From: CAVXFL01 sp963761015
Lineage (GTDB): Bacteria > Pseudomonadota > Alphaproteobacteria > Acetobacterales > Acetobacteraceae
Assembly (NCBI GenBank): GCA_963761015.1
Contig: CAVXFL010000009.1
Coordinates: 496,001-560,000, forward strand
Length of the DNA: 64,000 nt
Reading direction: 5' to 3'
The notes under the pieces are model-generated. The model made no database searches and had not been told where the DNA came from. It saw only the letters and a program-made list of their open reading frames with translations. The position numbers were made by a program, and so were the translations under genes. Below, one piece after another: positions 54,966-64,000 of the stretch (positions within the stretch are counted from its first letter, which is position 1; each line of letters begins with the position of its first letter).

Positions 54966-55575
54966 GGACCGCAAGCTTGTCGCATGGGCGCGCGCGGTCA
55001 AGTCGCGCGAGGCGGCGCTCCGCCGGGCGCCGGATTGGCCGGTGCTGTGGCTGTTCACCGACAGCAAGCGCCTGCCCGACCCGCTCGCCGCGGCGGCGGC
55101 GCTGCCGAAAGGGCTTTGCGGCGTGGTTCTCCGCCACGACGATGCGCGCGGGCGGGAAGCGCTGGGGCGCCGGCTCGCACGGATTTGCCGCGCGCGGCGG
55201 TTGGTTCTGCTGGTGGCCGGCGACGCGCGGCTGGCGGTGCGGCTGCGGGCGGGACTGCATCTGCGCCGGGGCCGGCGGCCGTCGCCGATGCCACGGCTCT
55301 GCCGCGTCGTGAGCAGCTCCGCGCACGATGCGGCGGAACTCGCGCGGGCGAAGCGGGCGGGTGCGGCGCTGGCGTTCCTCTCGCCGGTATTTCCGACCGC
55401 GAGCCATCCGCGCGCCCGCGCGCTGGGGCCACGGCGCTGGGCGGCGATCGCGCGCCCGTCGCGATTACGCGCGATCGCGCTTGGCGGTATTGATGGCGCA
55501 ACGATACGCCGGCTGCCCGGCGATGTATGCGCCGGCGCGGCGGCCATCGGGGCGCTGAAGCCGGCGCGACTGTAG
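54964..55575 (+). CDS. Thiamine-phosphate synthase-like (TenI/ThiE fold) protein
   Basis: A 203-residue TIM-barrel protein of the ThiE/TenI superfamily. Seen are the first strand WPVLWLFTDSKRLPD, RAGLHLRRGRR, SSSAHDAAELARAKRAGAAL, AFLSPVFPTASHP (typical SPVFPTxSHPG loop) and the phosphate loop LRAIALGGIDG. The diphosphate-binding residues of true ThiE are only partly kept, so it may be TenI-like. Its ATG shares CATG with the divergent yggS start; a GTG at 54940 would extend it and overlap yggS. Confidence 0.75.
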   Translation: MDRKLVAWARAVKSREAALRRAPDWPVLWLFTDSKRLPDPLAAAAALPKGLCGVVLRHDDARGREALGRRLARICRARRLVLLVAGDARLAVRLRAGLHLRRGRRPSPMPRLCRVVSSSAHDAAELARAKRAGAALAFLSPVFPTASHPRARALGPRRWAAIARPSRLRAIALGGIDGATIRRLPGDVCAGAAAIGALKPARL

Positions 55576-55618
55576 GCCGGCGCGGCTATGGGTTCGAGGG
55601 CAGGGCCAAGAGAACGCG

Positions 55619-55849
55619 CTACAAAGCCTTCTCCGGCCGTGCGCGACCGAGATGCCCGGACCGGCCGGCCAACTGGCTCTCGCGCATGATCCGTTCATGG
55701 CCGTCCCGCGCGTTTTTCACGCGATACTGCCAATCGTTGCCGTCGACCGGCAGCTGCCGGACGACCGTATAGCTTCCGGGCGGAACGTGCAGATCGTTGC
55801 GGCCCGGCAGGAATTCCACCGTCTCGCCGACGGCGAATTTGTGGCGCAA
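55619..55849 (-). CDS. Small conserved hypothetical protein
   Basis: A 76-residue protein: MRHKFAVGETVEFLPGRNDL then PPGSYTVVRQLPVDGNDWQY and RVKNARDGHERIMRESQL. The pattern is that of a small SH3-like beta barrel found widely in alphaproteobacteria; no function is established to my knowledge. It lies just downstream of cspA on the same strand, 60 bases away, and could be cotranscribed. Confidence 0.65.
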   Translation of the reverse strand: MRHKFAVGETVEFLPGRNDLHVPPGSYTVVRQLPVDGNDWQYRVKNARDGHERIMRESQLAGRSGHLGRARPEKAL

Positions 55850-55909
55850 AATCGGCAGCCTCCAAGTGATGGCCGGCGCCGCGAGGACGCGACGCCGGTG
55901 TTCATCCGA

Positions 55910-56117
55910 TCAGGCGGATTGCAGGTTTTCCGCCGAGAATTTGCCCTGCTGGCCGCGCTGAACCTCGTAGCGGACCTTCTGGCCTTCGTTCAGCGAGCCC
56001 ATCCCGGCGCGCTCGACGGCCGAAATATGGACGAAGACGTCCTTCGAACCGTCATCCGGCTGGATGAAGCCGTAGCCCTTCTGGGCGTTGAACCACTTTA
56101 CAGGACCCTGTCGCCAT
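55910..56117 (-). CDS. cspA: Cold-shock-domain protein (CspA family, 1-nt insertion)
   Basis: A 69-residue single OB-fold RNA chaperone with both RNP motifs: KGYGFIQPDDG and DVFVHISAV, ending in GQQGKFSAENLQ. The natural start ATG-GCG-ACA at 56115-56117 is out of frame with the body because of a GGG (CCC on the plus strand, 56106-56108) where GG is expected; deletion of one G gives MATGPVKWFNAQKG. This is a typical homopolymer error. Without it no good start exists. CspA proteins melt RNA structure, often under cold or general stress. Confidence 0.88.
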
Positions 56118-56270
56118 TCGTGTCGTTCCGAATTTCGGCGACCCGCACGTCGCGGGCCGGAATACTTTTCACTGGGGAAGCACGTCGAATGCGAAAGATG
56201 CCGCAACAAGGCACGAGCAGCCCGGATCGAAAAGCGCCGATCGACGCCATATGGACCCGCCGCGATCGCA

Positions 56271-57096
56271 TTACCAGGATTTTATCGGCGCGCCGGCGGC
56301 CGAATGGGCGCATTCGGGGGCACAGCCGGCGCCGGCGGCGAACCCGCCCCACTTTCCGGCCTCGCCGACCGCGCCGGGGTGGGGCGCCCAGGGCCGGGAA
56401 AGCTCGCGCCGCGAGCGCCAGTTCGCCAGGAACCATTGGGCGACCTCGGTCGAGTCGATGAACGTCACGTTCTCGGCGTTCCGCCGCTCGGCGGCGGCCG
56501 TGTAGTTGTACGATCCGCCGATCACCAGATGCCCATCGATCAGAATCAGCTTGTTGTGGGCGATCGCCGGCAGGTCGTCGATCCAGACGGGAACGCCGGC
56601 ATCGGCCATGGACTCGGCCCCGGCGAACCGCCAGCGGCGGCGGGTTCGCCGCGGCGGCGCGGGGTCGTCGTCGCGGTCGAGCGCGGGCGCGTCGGATTTG
56701 TCGAGGATGACCTGCACGTCGATGCCGCGGGCACGGGCGGCGGCGAGGGCGCGCAGGATCGGGCGGGAGGTGAAGCCGTAGGCCTGCACCCGGATTCTGG
56801 CTCCGCGCGTCCGCGATCGCATCGACGATGGCGCCCAGACAAGGCTGCGCCGGCACGAAGCAGGCGGAGATCAGAGCGCGCGTGGGTCCGTGCGGGTTGA
56901 CCGAAGGCAATGCCCTGGGCTGACGCGCTGCCCTGGCGGCGGCGGGCGGAACGGCGCTCGCGGCCGAAAGCAGAATTGCGAGGCCCCAGATCGTGGACCG
57001 GCAAGCGCGGGACCGGATCAGGATTCGCCTCGAATCTGACCCGTTACGGAGAGAAAAATACAAAATCGCTGCCGATCTCGCGAAACGAGAAAACAT
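56271..57096 (-). CDS. Exported phospholipase-D-family nuclease-like protein (frameshifted)
   Basis: A Nuc-type single-HKD protein. A hydrophobic signal region (IWGLAILLSAASAVPPAAAR) is followed by CFVPAQPCLGAIVDAI; after an indel near 56820 come IRVQAYGFTSRPILRALAAA, RGIDVQVILDKSDAPALD and the catalytic HNKLILIDGHLVIGGSYNYT (H-x-K-x4-D). Two such proteins form a dimeric active site. The family includes EDTA-resistant nucleases and phospholipases. The exact start is uncertain; the listed ATG adds an atypical N-terminus. GC-rich tail residues after SRPWAPHPG are not conserved. Confidence 0.78.
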
Positions 57097-57234
57097 ATCG
57101 CGAATGAGCGCGCCGGCACCAGAGCGCGGCTCGCGAGCGCCGAGCGGCCCCGTTGTTCGGCGATCGCCCTTGGCGAGCCGAGGCTCGGCGCGTTACACAG
57201 CCGCCGCGCTTTTCGTGACCCCGGTAGGATCATC

Positions 57235-57723
57235 ATGAGTCGACGGTTGCGACCGGCCTTGCTCGTTCTCGCCTTGCCGCTTTGGCTCCTCGGCTGCGGC
57301 GGCGATGCGCCGAGCGGCCCCCCCTCGCTCGCCGGCAACGCGCCGCAGGCGGTCGGGATCAATTCGCCAAGCCTGCCGGAAAAGACCGAGAAGACGGCGA
57401 TCGGCGTCAATGCCTATCTCTGGCGGGCCACGCTCGACACCTTGTCGTTCATGCCGCTCGCCTCCGCCGACCCGTTCGGCGGGGTCATCATCACCGATTG
57501 GTGGCAGCCGCCCTCGTCCCCGGGCGAGCGCTTCAAGGCGACCGCCTACGTGCTCGGGCGGGAACTGCGCGCCGATGCGATCCGCGTCTCGATCTTCCGT
57601 CAGGTGCGCGGCGACAACGGGCAATGGGTCGACGCTCCGGTCGCCCAGTCGACGACCGGCGAGATCGAGAACAAGGTGCTGGCGCGCGCCCGCGCGCTGC
57701 GGACCCAGGGCGCGAAGAGCTGA
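57235..57723 (+). CDS. DUF3576 lipoprotein
   Basis: A 162-residue lipoprotein. The lipobox LLGCGG (Cys near residue 21) follows a hydrophobic signal, and the body has the DUF3576 segments IGVNAYLWRATLDTLSFMPL, ADPFGGVIITDWW and the FKATAYVLGRELRADAIRVS strand. Members are found next to leuS in alphaproteobacteria, exactly as here (20 bases to leuS). Function is unknown; location in the envelope is inferred. Start codon choice follows the GTAGGATCATC spacing. Confidence 0.88.
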   Translation: MSRRLRPALLVLALPLWLLGCGGDAPSGPPSLAGNAPQAVGINSPSLPEKTEKTAIGVNAYLWRATLDTLSFMPLASADPFGGVIITDWWQPPSSPGERFKATAYVLGRELRADAIRVSIFRQVRGDNGQWVDAPVAQSTTGEIENKVLARARALRTQGAKS

Positions 57724-57743
57724 GCCGCCGGAATTTCCCGCCG

Positions 57744-60396
57744 ATGACCGATAGCACCGTTCTCAAGGAAACCCGGCAGGCCGGCGCCGAACCGCCGTCA
57801 TACGATTTCCGCGTGGCGGAGCCCCGCTGGCAGAGGGTCTGGGAGGAGCGCGGGTCGTTCCGCGTCGCCGACGTGCCCGCCGACGGCAAGCCGAAATATT
57901 ACGTGCTGGAGATGTTCCCGTATCCCAGCGGCAAGATCCACATGGGTCACGTCCGCAATTACACGCTGGGCGATGTGGTGGCGCGCTACAAGCGCGCGCG
58001 GGGCTATGCCGTGCTGCATCCGATGGGCTGGGACGCGTTCGGCCTGCCGGCGGAGAACGCGGCGCGCGAGCGCGGCGTCCACCCGGCCAAATGGACCTGG
58101 GACAACATCGCCGCCATGCGCACCGAACTGAGGCGCATGGGGCTGTCGCTCGACTGGACCCGCGAGTTCGCCACCTGCGATCCCGATTATTACGGGCAGC
58201 AGCAGAAGCTGTTCCTGGATTTCCTCGGCGCCGGTCTCGTCGAGCGGCGCGAGAGCTGGGTGAACTGGGACCCGGTGGACGGCACGGTGCTCGCGAACGA
58301 GCAGGTGATCGACGGCCGCGGCTGGCGTTCCGGCGCGCCGGTCGAGAAGAAGCTGCTGTCGCAGTGGTTCCTGAAAATCACCCGCTATGCGCCGGAGCTG
58401 CTGGCCGCGCTGGACGGCATGGATCGCTGGCCGGAGCGGGTGCGCGTGATGCAGGCCAAGTGGATCGGCCGCAGCGAGGGCGCGCGGCTGCGATTCGGGC
58501 TGACGTCGCACGCGAACGTCATCGACTCCGTCGAAGTCTACACGACGCGGCCGGACACGCTGTTCGGCATGTCGTTCCTGGCCCTGGCGCCGGAGCATCC
58601 GCTCGCCGCTGGCGGTCGCGGCGCGCGATCCGAAGGCGGCGGAGTTCGTCGCCGAGTGCCGCCGCATGGGCACCAGCGAGGCGGTGATCGAGACGGCGGA
58701 GAAGCGCGGCTACGACACCGGGCTGACGGTCGGCCATCCGTTCATCGACCGACGCTACCTATCCCGGTCTGGATCGCCAATTTCGTGCTGATGGAATACG
58801 GCACCGGCGCCATCTTCGGCTGCCCGGCGCACGATCAGCGCGACCTGGAATTCGCCCGCAAATACGGCCTGTCCGTCGTGCCCGTGGTGCTGCCGCCCGG
58901 CGCCGATCCGGCGACGTTCACCATCGGCGACGAGGCCTATGTCGGTCCCGGCGTCATCTTCAACTCGGAGTTCCTGAACGGGCTGCGACGTCGAGGCGGC
59001 CAAGCGCGCGGCGATCGGCGAACTGGAGCGGCTCGGCGTCGGCCACGGCGAGGTGAACTGGCGGCTGCGCGATTGGGGCGTGTCAGCCGGCAGCGCTACT
59101 GGGGCTGCCCGATCCCGGTGATCCATTGCGATGTCTGCGGCGTCGTGCCGGTGCCGGAGGATCAGCTTGCCGGTGCGCCTGCCGGAGGACGTGAGCTTCG
59201 ACAGGCCGGGCAACCCGCTGGACCACCACCCGACCTGGAAACACGTGAGCTGCCCGAGATGCGGCGGCGCGGCGCGGCGCGAGACCGACACGTTCGATAC
59301 CTTCGTGGACAGTTCCTGGTATTTCGCCCGCTTCTGCAGCCCGCACGCCGAGCGCCCGGTCGATCGCGACGCGGTCGATCACTGGATGGCGGTGGATCAG
59401 TATATCGGCGGCATCGAGCACGCGATCCTGCACCTGCTTTACGCGCGCTTCTTCACCCGCGCGATGCACGCGACCGGCCATCTAGACGTGGACGAGCCGT
59501 TCGCCGGCCTGTTCACGCAGGGCATGGTCACGCACGAGAGCTATCGCGCCGCGGACGGGCGCTGGCTCTATCCCGACGAGGCCGAGCGCCGGGCGGACGG
59601 CATCGCCGTCGAGCGCGCGACCGGCGCGCCGGTGACGGTCGGCCGCGTCGAGGCGATGTCGAAGTCGAAGCGCAACACGGTCGATCCGGACGCCATCATC
59701 GCCCGTTACGGCGCCGATACCGCGCGCTGGTTTATTCTCGCCGACAACCCGCCCGAGCGCGACATGGAGTGGACGGAGGCTGGCGTGCTCGGCGCCTACC
59801 GCTTCACCCAGCGGCTGTTCCGGGTGGCGGAGTTGATCGCCGAAACGCCTGCTCCGCCGCTTCCGGGCGTGATCGGCGGCGCGGCCCGCGCGCTGCGGCA
59901 GGCGACACATCGCACCGTCGCCACCGTGACCGAGGCGCTCGAAAGCTTCGCCTTCAACGTGGCCGTCGCGCGCATCCATGAACTCGCCAACGCGATCGCC
60001 GCGGCGGACAAGCCGAAGGCGGGCGCGAGGGACGCCGAACTGGATTGGGCACGGCGCGAGGCGGTGGATATGCTCGCCCGGCTCGCCGCGCCGATGATGC
60101 CGCATCTGGCCGAGGAGATTTACGCGCGGCTGCATCCGGGTTCGTCCGAGCTGGTTTCGGAGCAAGCGTGGCCGCAAGCCGATCCGTCGCTGGTCGCGGC
60201 CGATTCGGTCACGATCGCCGTTCAGGTGATGGGCAAGCTGCGCGGAACCGTCGCGTTCCCGCCGGGATCGGCCGAGGCCGCGGTGCTGGCCGCGGCCGAG
60301 GCGGAGCCCAACGTGGCGCGGCAATTGGCTGGCAAGCGCATCGTGAAACGTGTTTACGTGCCGGACCGGATCGTCAATTTCGTGGTGGCGGGCTGA
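57744..60396 (+). CDS. leuS: Leucyl-tRNA synthetase (five frameshifts)
   Basis: A class Ia synthetase of about 880 residues. The HIGH-type motif is YPSGKIHMGHVRNYT, followed by LHPMGWDAFGLPAENAA, editing-domain GHPFID, GTGAIFGCPAHDQRD, and DTFVDSSWYFARF. The KMSKS motif reads VEAMSKSKRNTVDP (first Lys is Ala, catalytic Lys kept). One-base indels lie near 58605, 58752, 58985, 59085 and 59165; alternate frames give continuous homology. An essential gene this broken must be intact in the organism, so sequencing errors are the best explanation. It is followed five bases later by lptE. Confidence 0.95.
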
Positions 60397-60400
60397 GCCG

Positions 60401-60967
60401 ATGGGGGAACCAATCCAAGCCGTCTGCAATCGCCTGGCGATTTCCCGCCGGGCGTTGCTTCCACTCGGCCTCGCCGCGCTCCTGCCGGGCTGTGGTTTTC
60501 GGCCGCTCTACGCGCCCGCTTCGGGCGGGCGGCCGAGTGTCGCGCAGCAGGGCCTGGCGGCGATCGACATCGGGCTCATCCCCGACCGATCCGGGCAATT
60601 GCTGCGCCAGGCGTTGCAGGACCGCTTCGAGCGGCAGGGCGCCGGCGTCGCGCACCACTACGATCTCGCGATCGCCTACAGCATCGCCCAGGAAGGGATC
60701 GGCATTCAGCCGGACACCTCGACGACCTACAGCCGGGTGAGCGGCACCGCCTCCTGGACGCTGACCGCGCAGGATCCGCCGCACAAGGTTCTGATCTCCG
60801 GCACGGCGTCGGCGCTGGACGGCTACAACTTCATCAACAACCAATTCTTCGCCGCCGAGCTCGAATACGAAACCATTCAGCGGCGGCTGGCCGCGAATCT
60901 CGCCGACCAGATCATGTTGCAGCTATCGCGCTACTTCCTCAAGCATCCGGCGGCGGCTCGGACATAG
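60401..60967 (+). CDS. lptE: LPS-assembly lipoprotein LptE
   Basis: A 188-residue outer-membrane lipoprotein that plugs the LptD barrel in lipopolysaccharide assembly. The signal RRALLPLGLAALLPGCGFRP has a lipobox with the conserved CGFRPLY after it, diagnostic of LptE. The middle SGTASWTLTAQD and the C-terminal RRLAANLADQIMLQLSRYF match the family. It sits between leuS and holA, the conserved alphaproteobacterial order. Confidence 0.9.
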   Translation: MGEPIQAVCNRLAISRRALLPLGLAALLPGCGFRPLYAPASGGRPSVAQQGLAAIDIGLIPDRSGQLLRQALQDRFERQGAGVAHHYDLAIAYSIAQEGIGIQPDTSTTYSRVSGTASWTLTAQDPPHKVLISGTASALDGYNFINNQFFAAELEYETIQRRLAANLADQIMLQLSRYFLKHPAAART

Positions 60968-60994
60968 GCGGCGCCACCCGGCGGAGGACCGGCG

Positions 60995-62014
60995 ATGAAG
61001 CTGGAGGCGGCGCGCGTCACGCGCTTCCTGGCCGATCCTCCCGCGAGCTGCCGCGCCGTGCTGCTGTACGGCGAGGACGCCGGACTGATCCGCGAGCGCG
61101 CGGAGACCCTGGTGCGATCGGTGGCCGGCAGCCTGGACGATCCGTTCCGCGTGGCGGAACTCGACCGCGAGGGGATGGCGCGGATCGCCGAGGAAATGGC
61201 GGCGCAATCGCTCACGGGCGGGCGGCGCGTGGTGCGCGTCCGCGAGGCCGGTGATGCCGCCGCTGCGCCGGCGGAGGCCGCGCTGTCGCTCGGAGGCGAC
61301 TCCCTCCTGGTGCTCGAAGCGCCCGGCCTGGCGTCGCGCTCCAAGCTGCGGGCGCTGATCGAGCGCGCGGCGGCGGCCGCGGCGATCGGCTGCTATCCGG
61401 AAGAGGGCAGGGGGCTGCAGCAGACGATCCGCGAGACCCTGGGCCGCGACCGGGTCTCGGCCGACGCGGACGCGCTGGAATGGCTCGCCGGCCAGCTCGG
61501 CGCCGACCGGGCGGCGACGCGCGGCGAAGTGGAGAAGCTGGCGCTCTATGCCGGTCCCGGCGGGCGGGTGGACTTGCCGGCCGCGCAAGCCTGTGTGGGC
61601 GATCTCGCGGGCCTCTCGCTCGACGACGCGCTGTTCGCCGCCACCGCCGGCGACGTCGAGCAGGCCGATCGGGCCTTGGAGCGCGCGCTCGCCGAGGGCG
61701 CGACGCCGGTCGGCGTGCTGCGCGCCGCGCTGCTGCATGTGCAGCGGCTGGAACGCGCGCGCGGCGGTATGGCAGGCGGAGTTTCGGCGGCCGAGGCGGC
61801 GAAGGCGGTTCGCCCGCCGGTGTTCTTCCGCCGCGCCCCGGCCTTCGCCACGGCACTGGGCTTATGGCCGGCGGCAGCCTTGGCCGATGCCTGCGCCGCG
61901 CTCTGGAACGCCGAGCGCGAGTGCAAGCGCACCGGCGCCCCGGCCGAGACGCTCTGCCGCCATGTCGTCCTGGACCTGGCACGCCGCGCGGCCGGGGCGC
62001 GCCGGCGGCGCTGA
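60995..62014 (+). CDS. holA: DNA polymerase III subunit delta
   Basis: A 339-residue clamp-loader subunit. The family pattern is seen at CRAVLLYGEDAGLIRERAET, DPFRVAELDREGMARIAEEM, LTGGRRVVRVREAG, LEWLAGQLGADRAATRGEVE, LSLDDALFAATAGDVEQAD and the C-terminal collar RPPVFFRRAPAFATALGLWP. The position after lptE is conserved in alphaproteobacteria. It helps load the beta clamp in replication. The reading frame is intact. Confidence 0.92.
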   Translation: MKLEAARVTRFLADPPASCRAVLLYGEDAGLIRERAETLVRSVAGSLDDPFRVAELDREGMARIAEEMAAQSLTGGRRVVRVREAGDAAAAPAEAALSLGGDSLLVLEAPGLASRSKLRALIERAAAAAAIGCYPEEGRGLQQTIRETLGRDRVSADADALEWLAGQLGADRAATRGEVEKLALYAGPGGRVDLPAAQACVGDLAGLSLDDALFAATAGDVEQADRALERALAEGATPVGVLRAALLHVQRLERARGGMAGGVSAAEAAKAVRPPVFFRRAPAFATALGLWPAAALADACAALWNAERECKRTGAPAETLCRHVVLDLARRAAGARRRR

Positions 62015-62033
62015 CGGCGGAGAACGTGAGCGG

Positions 62034-63056
62034 CTACACTGGCATCGTGCGTTTCTGGTGGGCGCGGCCGAGGCGGGCGACGTCCTCGCGGTGGCCGGCG
62101 ATGATGCGGACGCCTTCGTCCAGTCGGGCCGCGATGTTGGCCGGTGACGCGGTTTCCAGGAAAGCCACCCGGTTCTTGCGGCAGGCCGCGAAAATGCGCT
62201 CGCGCGCCTCGCGCATCTCCGGCGGGTAGTTCTCGATCTGCAGCGCGACATAGCCGAGCGCCAGCCCGAGATCGCCCGGTCCCATCTCGGCGAAACCGAT
62301 CCCCGGCACTTGCAGGATGGACTCGCAGTTCGCCACGCCCTCCGGGCTTTCGAGCTTCACCCCGAGCAGCAACTCCCCGTCCGGCGCGAGCGGCCATGGA
62401 TCGCAGCGCCGCAAATACGCGTCGTCCGCGATACCCCAGACCGGCGCCGCCGTGGGCTCCGAGCCGCGGCCACGGGCGCCGATCCCGAGCAGTCGCGGAT
62501 CGTCCGCGCGCGGCTCCGCGGTCGCGCCGCGCATGCGCTGCAAGGGCGAGGGCAGCGCCGGATCGACACCGGCGGTCTGATGCGGATAGCGGCAGGATTC
62601 GACGAAGGCGCGCACGGCGCCGGCCGATTCCGCCTGGCAGAGCAGCACGCCATGCACGCCGCGGCCGAGGATCTGGCGGAACTGCCAGGCATTGTGGCGC
62701 ACATTGCCGGCGTCGGTGCCGTTCACCGGCGCCTCGACGATCACCGCCGGGGTGCGGTGGCCCGAATTGGTCGGCCCGCCATCGACCAGCCCGCGCATGT
62801 ATTCGGCCAGTCCGGTCATGTCGAACGCGCCGTGCTCCATCCCGACATTGATGTAGTCGGCCCAGGTCCGCGCGTCGGCGCGTCCCTGTTCATAGGTCAG
62901 TACGTGCCCGGTATGGTGGCCGGCGTAGTAGATGGCCTGGTCCTGTTCGAGCAGTTCGATGGCCCGGTTGATTTCGGCTCGCCAAGCGCGCCTCCCACAC
63001 GGTTCGGAGTGACAGCAGCGACGCGAGATCTCAGCCCACGCGCCGACGCTTTGCAC
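62034..63056 (-). CDS. HpcH/HpaI aldolase-family protein
   Basis: A 340-residue TIM-barrel lyase. The phosphoenolpyruvate/aldolase-family signatures are APVNGTDAGNVRHNAWQFRQ, LLGVKLESPEGVANCESIL (metal-binding Glu) and FAEMGPGDLGLALGY (metal-binding Asp). Family members cleave 2-keto-3-deoxy acids or 4-hydroxy-2-ketoacids. The N-terminal 30 residues read as an unlikely Cys/Arg-rich stretch, so the real start is probably near IELLEQDQAIYYAG. It is convergent with holA. Confidence 0.82.
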   Translation of the reverse strand: MQSVGAWAEISRRCCHSEPCGRRAWRAEINRAIELLEQDQAIYYAGHHTGHVLTYEQGRADARTWADYINVGMEHGAFDMTGLAEYMRGLVDGGPTNSGHRTPAVIVEAPVNGTDAGNVRHNAWQFRQILGRGVHGVLLCQAESAGAVRAFVESCRYPHQTAGVDPALPSPLQRMRGATAEPRADDPRLLGIGARGRGSEPTAAPVWGIADDAYLRRCDPWPLAPDGELLLGVKLESPEGVANCESILQVPGIGFAEMGPGDLGLALGYVALQIENYPPEMREARERIFAACRKNRVAFLETASPANIAARLDEGVRIIAGHREDVARLGRAHQKRTMPV

Positions 63057-63122
63057 AGGTTTGCGGCAATTCGCGCCCGCCGCTATGGTCCGCGCCGCAA
63101 GGAGCAGCGGATCATCCGGCCG

Positions 63123-63827
63123 ATGGGGCCTGCAAGCGGCCCTGCGACAGACGAGGTTCGAGTGGTCGATATCTTCGACGAGGTCGATGCGGAACTAAAG
63201 GCCGAGCGCGCGCAAAAGCTGCTCGTCAAATACGGCGTCTGGCTGCTCGCCGCCGCGCTCCTGATCGTCGGCGCCGCCGCCGGCTGGCAGATCTGGAAGT
63301 GGTACGAAGTTCGCTACAACCGCGCGACCGCGGCGATTTACCTCGATGCCATGTTCGCGGCCGAACAGACGGACCAGACGGGCAAGCCGCCCGGAAACAC
63401 GGTGGCCAGCGTGGATTTCGAGCGCGTGATCCGGCGTGGGCCGGACAGCTATCGCACCCTCGCGCGCCTGCAACACGCCGCGTTGGAAGCGCGGCAGGGG
63501 CATGAAACCGCCGCCGTCGCGATGTGGAGCGCGGTCGCCGACGATGGCGCGGCCGATCCGCTGCTGCGCGATCTGGCGCGTCTGCTCTGGGTCGAGCACC
63601 AGCTCGGCTCCGGCAATCCGCAGGCCCTGCGCGAGCGTCTGGCCCCGCTCACGACTCCCGCCAATCCCTGGCACAGCCTGGCCCAGGAAGCCGAGGCGCT
63701 GCTCGACATGCGCGAAGGCAAGTCCGCCGACGCCAAGCGGGTTTTGACCGGCCTGACCAAGGACATCACCGCCCCGGTTGGCGTGCGCGAGCGCGCCGCC
63801 GCGCTGCTGCAGCGGCTGAACAGTTGA
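63123..63827 (+). CDS. YfgM-like TPR membrane protein
   Basis: A 234-residue protein with an N-terminal DIFDEVDAELKAERAQKLL segment, one transmembrane helix (GVWLLAAALLIVGAAAGWQI) and a periplasmic TPR-like domain (LARLQHAALEARQGHETAAV, LRDLARLLWVEHQLG, NPWHSLAQEAEALLDMREGK). This matches the tetratricopeptide/YfgM family that lies directly before bamB in many proteobacteria and associates with the Sec translocon and periplasmic chaperones. A GTG at 63162 (VVDIFDE) is a shorter start. Its stop overlaps bamB. Confidence 0.85.
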   Translation: MGPASGPATDEVRVVDIFDEVDAELKAERAQKLLVKYGVWLLAAALLIVGAAAGWQIWKWYEVRYNRATAAIYLDAMFAAEQTDQTGKPPGNTVASVDFERVIRRGPDSYRTLARLQHAALEARQGHETAAVAMWSAVADDGAADPLLRDLARLLWVEHQLGSGNPQALRERLAPLTTPANPWHSLAQEAEALLDMREGKSADAKRVLTGLTKDITAPVGVRERAAALLQRLNS

Positions 63828-64000
63828 TGTCGGACCGGAGGCTGGTTGTGCCGGGGCGCGTCTCCGGAACGCCGATCCGCCCGCACGATGCCAGGCCGGG
63901 TTCGCTCGGCCGCCGCGCCGCGCTCTTGTTGCCGATCGCCCTGTCCGGCTGCGGATTGTTCGAGGGCTGGTTCGGCAGCAACAAGAAGCCGCTGCCGGGA
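63827..64000 (+). CDS. bamB: Outer-membrane assembly lipoprotein BamB (N-terminus only)
   Basis: Only the first 58 residues lie in the window. The ATG overlaps the preceding TGA (TGATG). A basic leader precedes RRAALLLPIALSGCGLFEGW, whose LSGC lipobox and following GLFEGWFGSNKKPLPG are typical of alphaproteobacterial BamB, the beta-propeller subunit of the beta-barrel assembly machine. The position after a YfgM-like gene supports this. The propeller itself is outside the window. Confidence 0.75.
   Translation, partial: MSDRRLVVPGRVSGTPIRPHDARPGSLGRRAALLLPIALSGCGLFEGWFGSNKKPLPG

Noticed and set aside
58605..59165. Programmed frameshifting in leuS
   Set aside because: Five alternating +1 and -1 shifts with no slippery site or stimulator are best explained by sequence errors.

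Overview
The window is GC-rich chromosomal DNA of an alphaproteobacterium, most probably an Acetobacteraceae-type member of the Rhodospirillales. The reasons are a three-gene proton-translocating transhydrogenase (pntAA-pntAB-pntB), a hopanoid C-3 methylase (hpnR), the alphaproteobacterial block DUF3576-leuS-lptE-holA, and a TPR membrane protein directly in front of bamB. No organism name is certain from sequence alone.

Layout. 1-2.5 kb: a frameshifted edge gene, a MazEF-like toxin-antitoxin pair, and the first of two paralogous Acetobacteraceae-type ORFs that share a near-leaderless promoter and a downstream 55-bp inverted repeat. 2.5-7 kb: DOPA-dioxygenase-like and VOC proteins, a zinc alcohol dehydrogenase and an ftsH protease. 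7-11.3 kb: hpnR, then an OmpR/EnvZ-type two-component pair divergent from a Met/His-rich periplasmic protein, with a direct repeat in the shared promoter region. 11.3-15.7 kb: alkA, enoyl-CoA hydratase, acyl-CoA synthetase, cysK. 15.7-18.9 kb: the most unusual locus, a TIR domain with a degenerate NTPase-like part, then a membrane segment built from 26 tandem 12-bp repeats, then an intact P-loop NTPase with a winged-helix-like tail. 19-27.5 kb: cation exchanger, YihY/BrkB, a large FAD/Fe-S oxidase, a HigBA-like toxin-antitoxin pair, serine-glyoxylate aminotransferase, GST, cytochrome c. 27.6-35.7 kb: an SGNH/MBOAT acyl-transfer pair, transhydrogenase, beta-lactamase-like hydrolase, class II aldolase. 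35.7-38.3 kb: an arsenic operon arsR-arsI-arsC-acr3. 38.7 kb: tRNA-Thr(GGT). 38.9-50.5 kb: patatin, Tat-exported phosphoesterase, the second paralogous cassette, cupin, phenylacetate-CoA ligase, nucleoside deoxyribosyltransferase-like protein, NADP isocitrate dehydrogenase, a degenerate dienelactone hydrolase and a glycosyltransferase. 50.5-64 kb: protease-like protein without a catalytic triad, IS110 remnant, kup, yggS, thiE-like gene, cspA, PLD-like protein, leuS block, HpcH/HpaI aldolase, TPR protein and the start of bamB.

Quality warning. At least fifteen genes recognisable by homology are broken by single-base indels, including the essential leuS (five shifts within 560 bases), kup, cspA and cysK. 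The breaks cluster, which looks more like uncorrected draft or long-read indels than real gene decay. A frameshift here should not be taken as a pseudogene without checking the reads.

Functional themes are arsenic detoxification (including an ArsI-type C-As lyase), membrane lipid and envelope tailoring (hpnR, MBOAT, LptE, BamB), redox and NADPH supply (pntAB, icd), and an accessory conflict layer (two toxin-antitoxin pairs, the TIR/NTPase locus, an IS110 remnant, several dispersed repeats).
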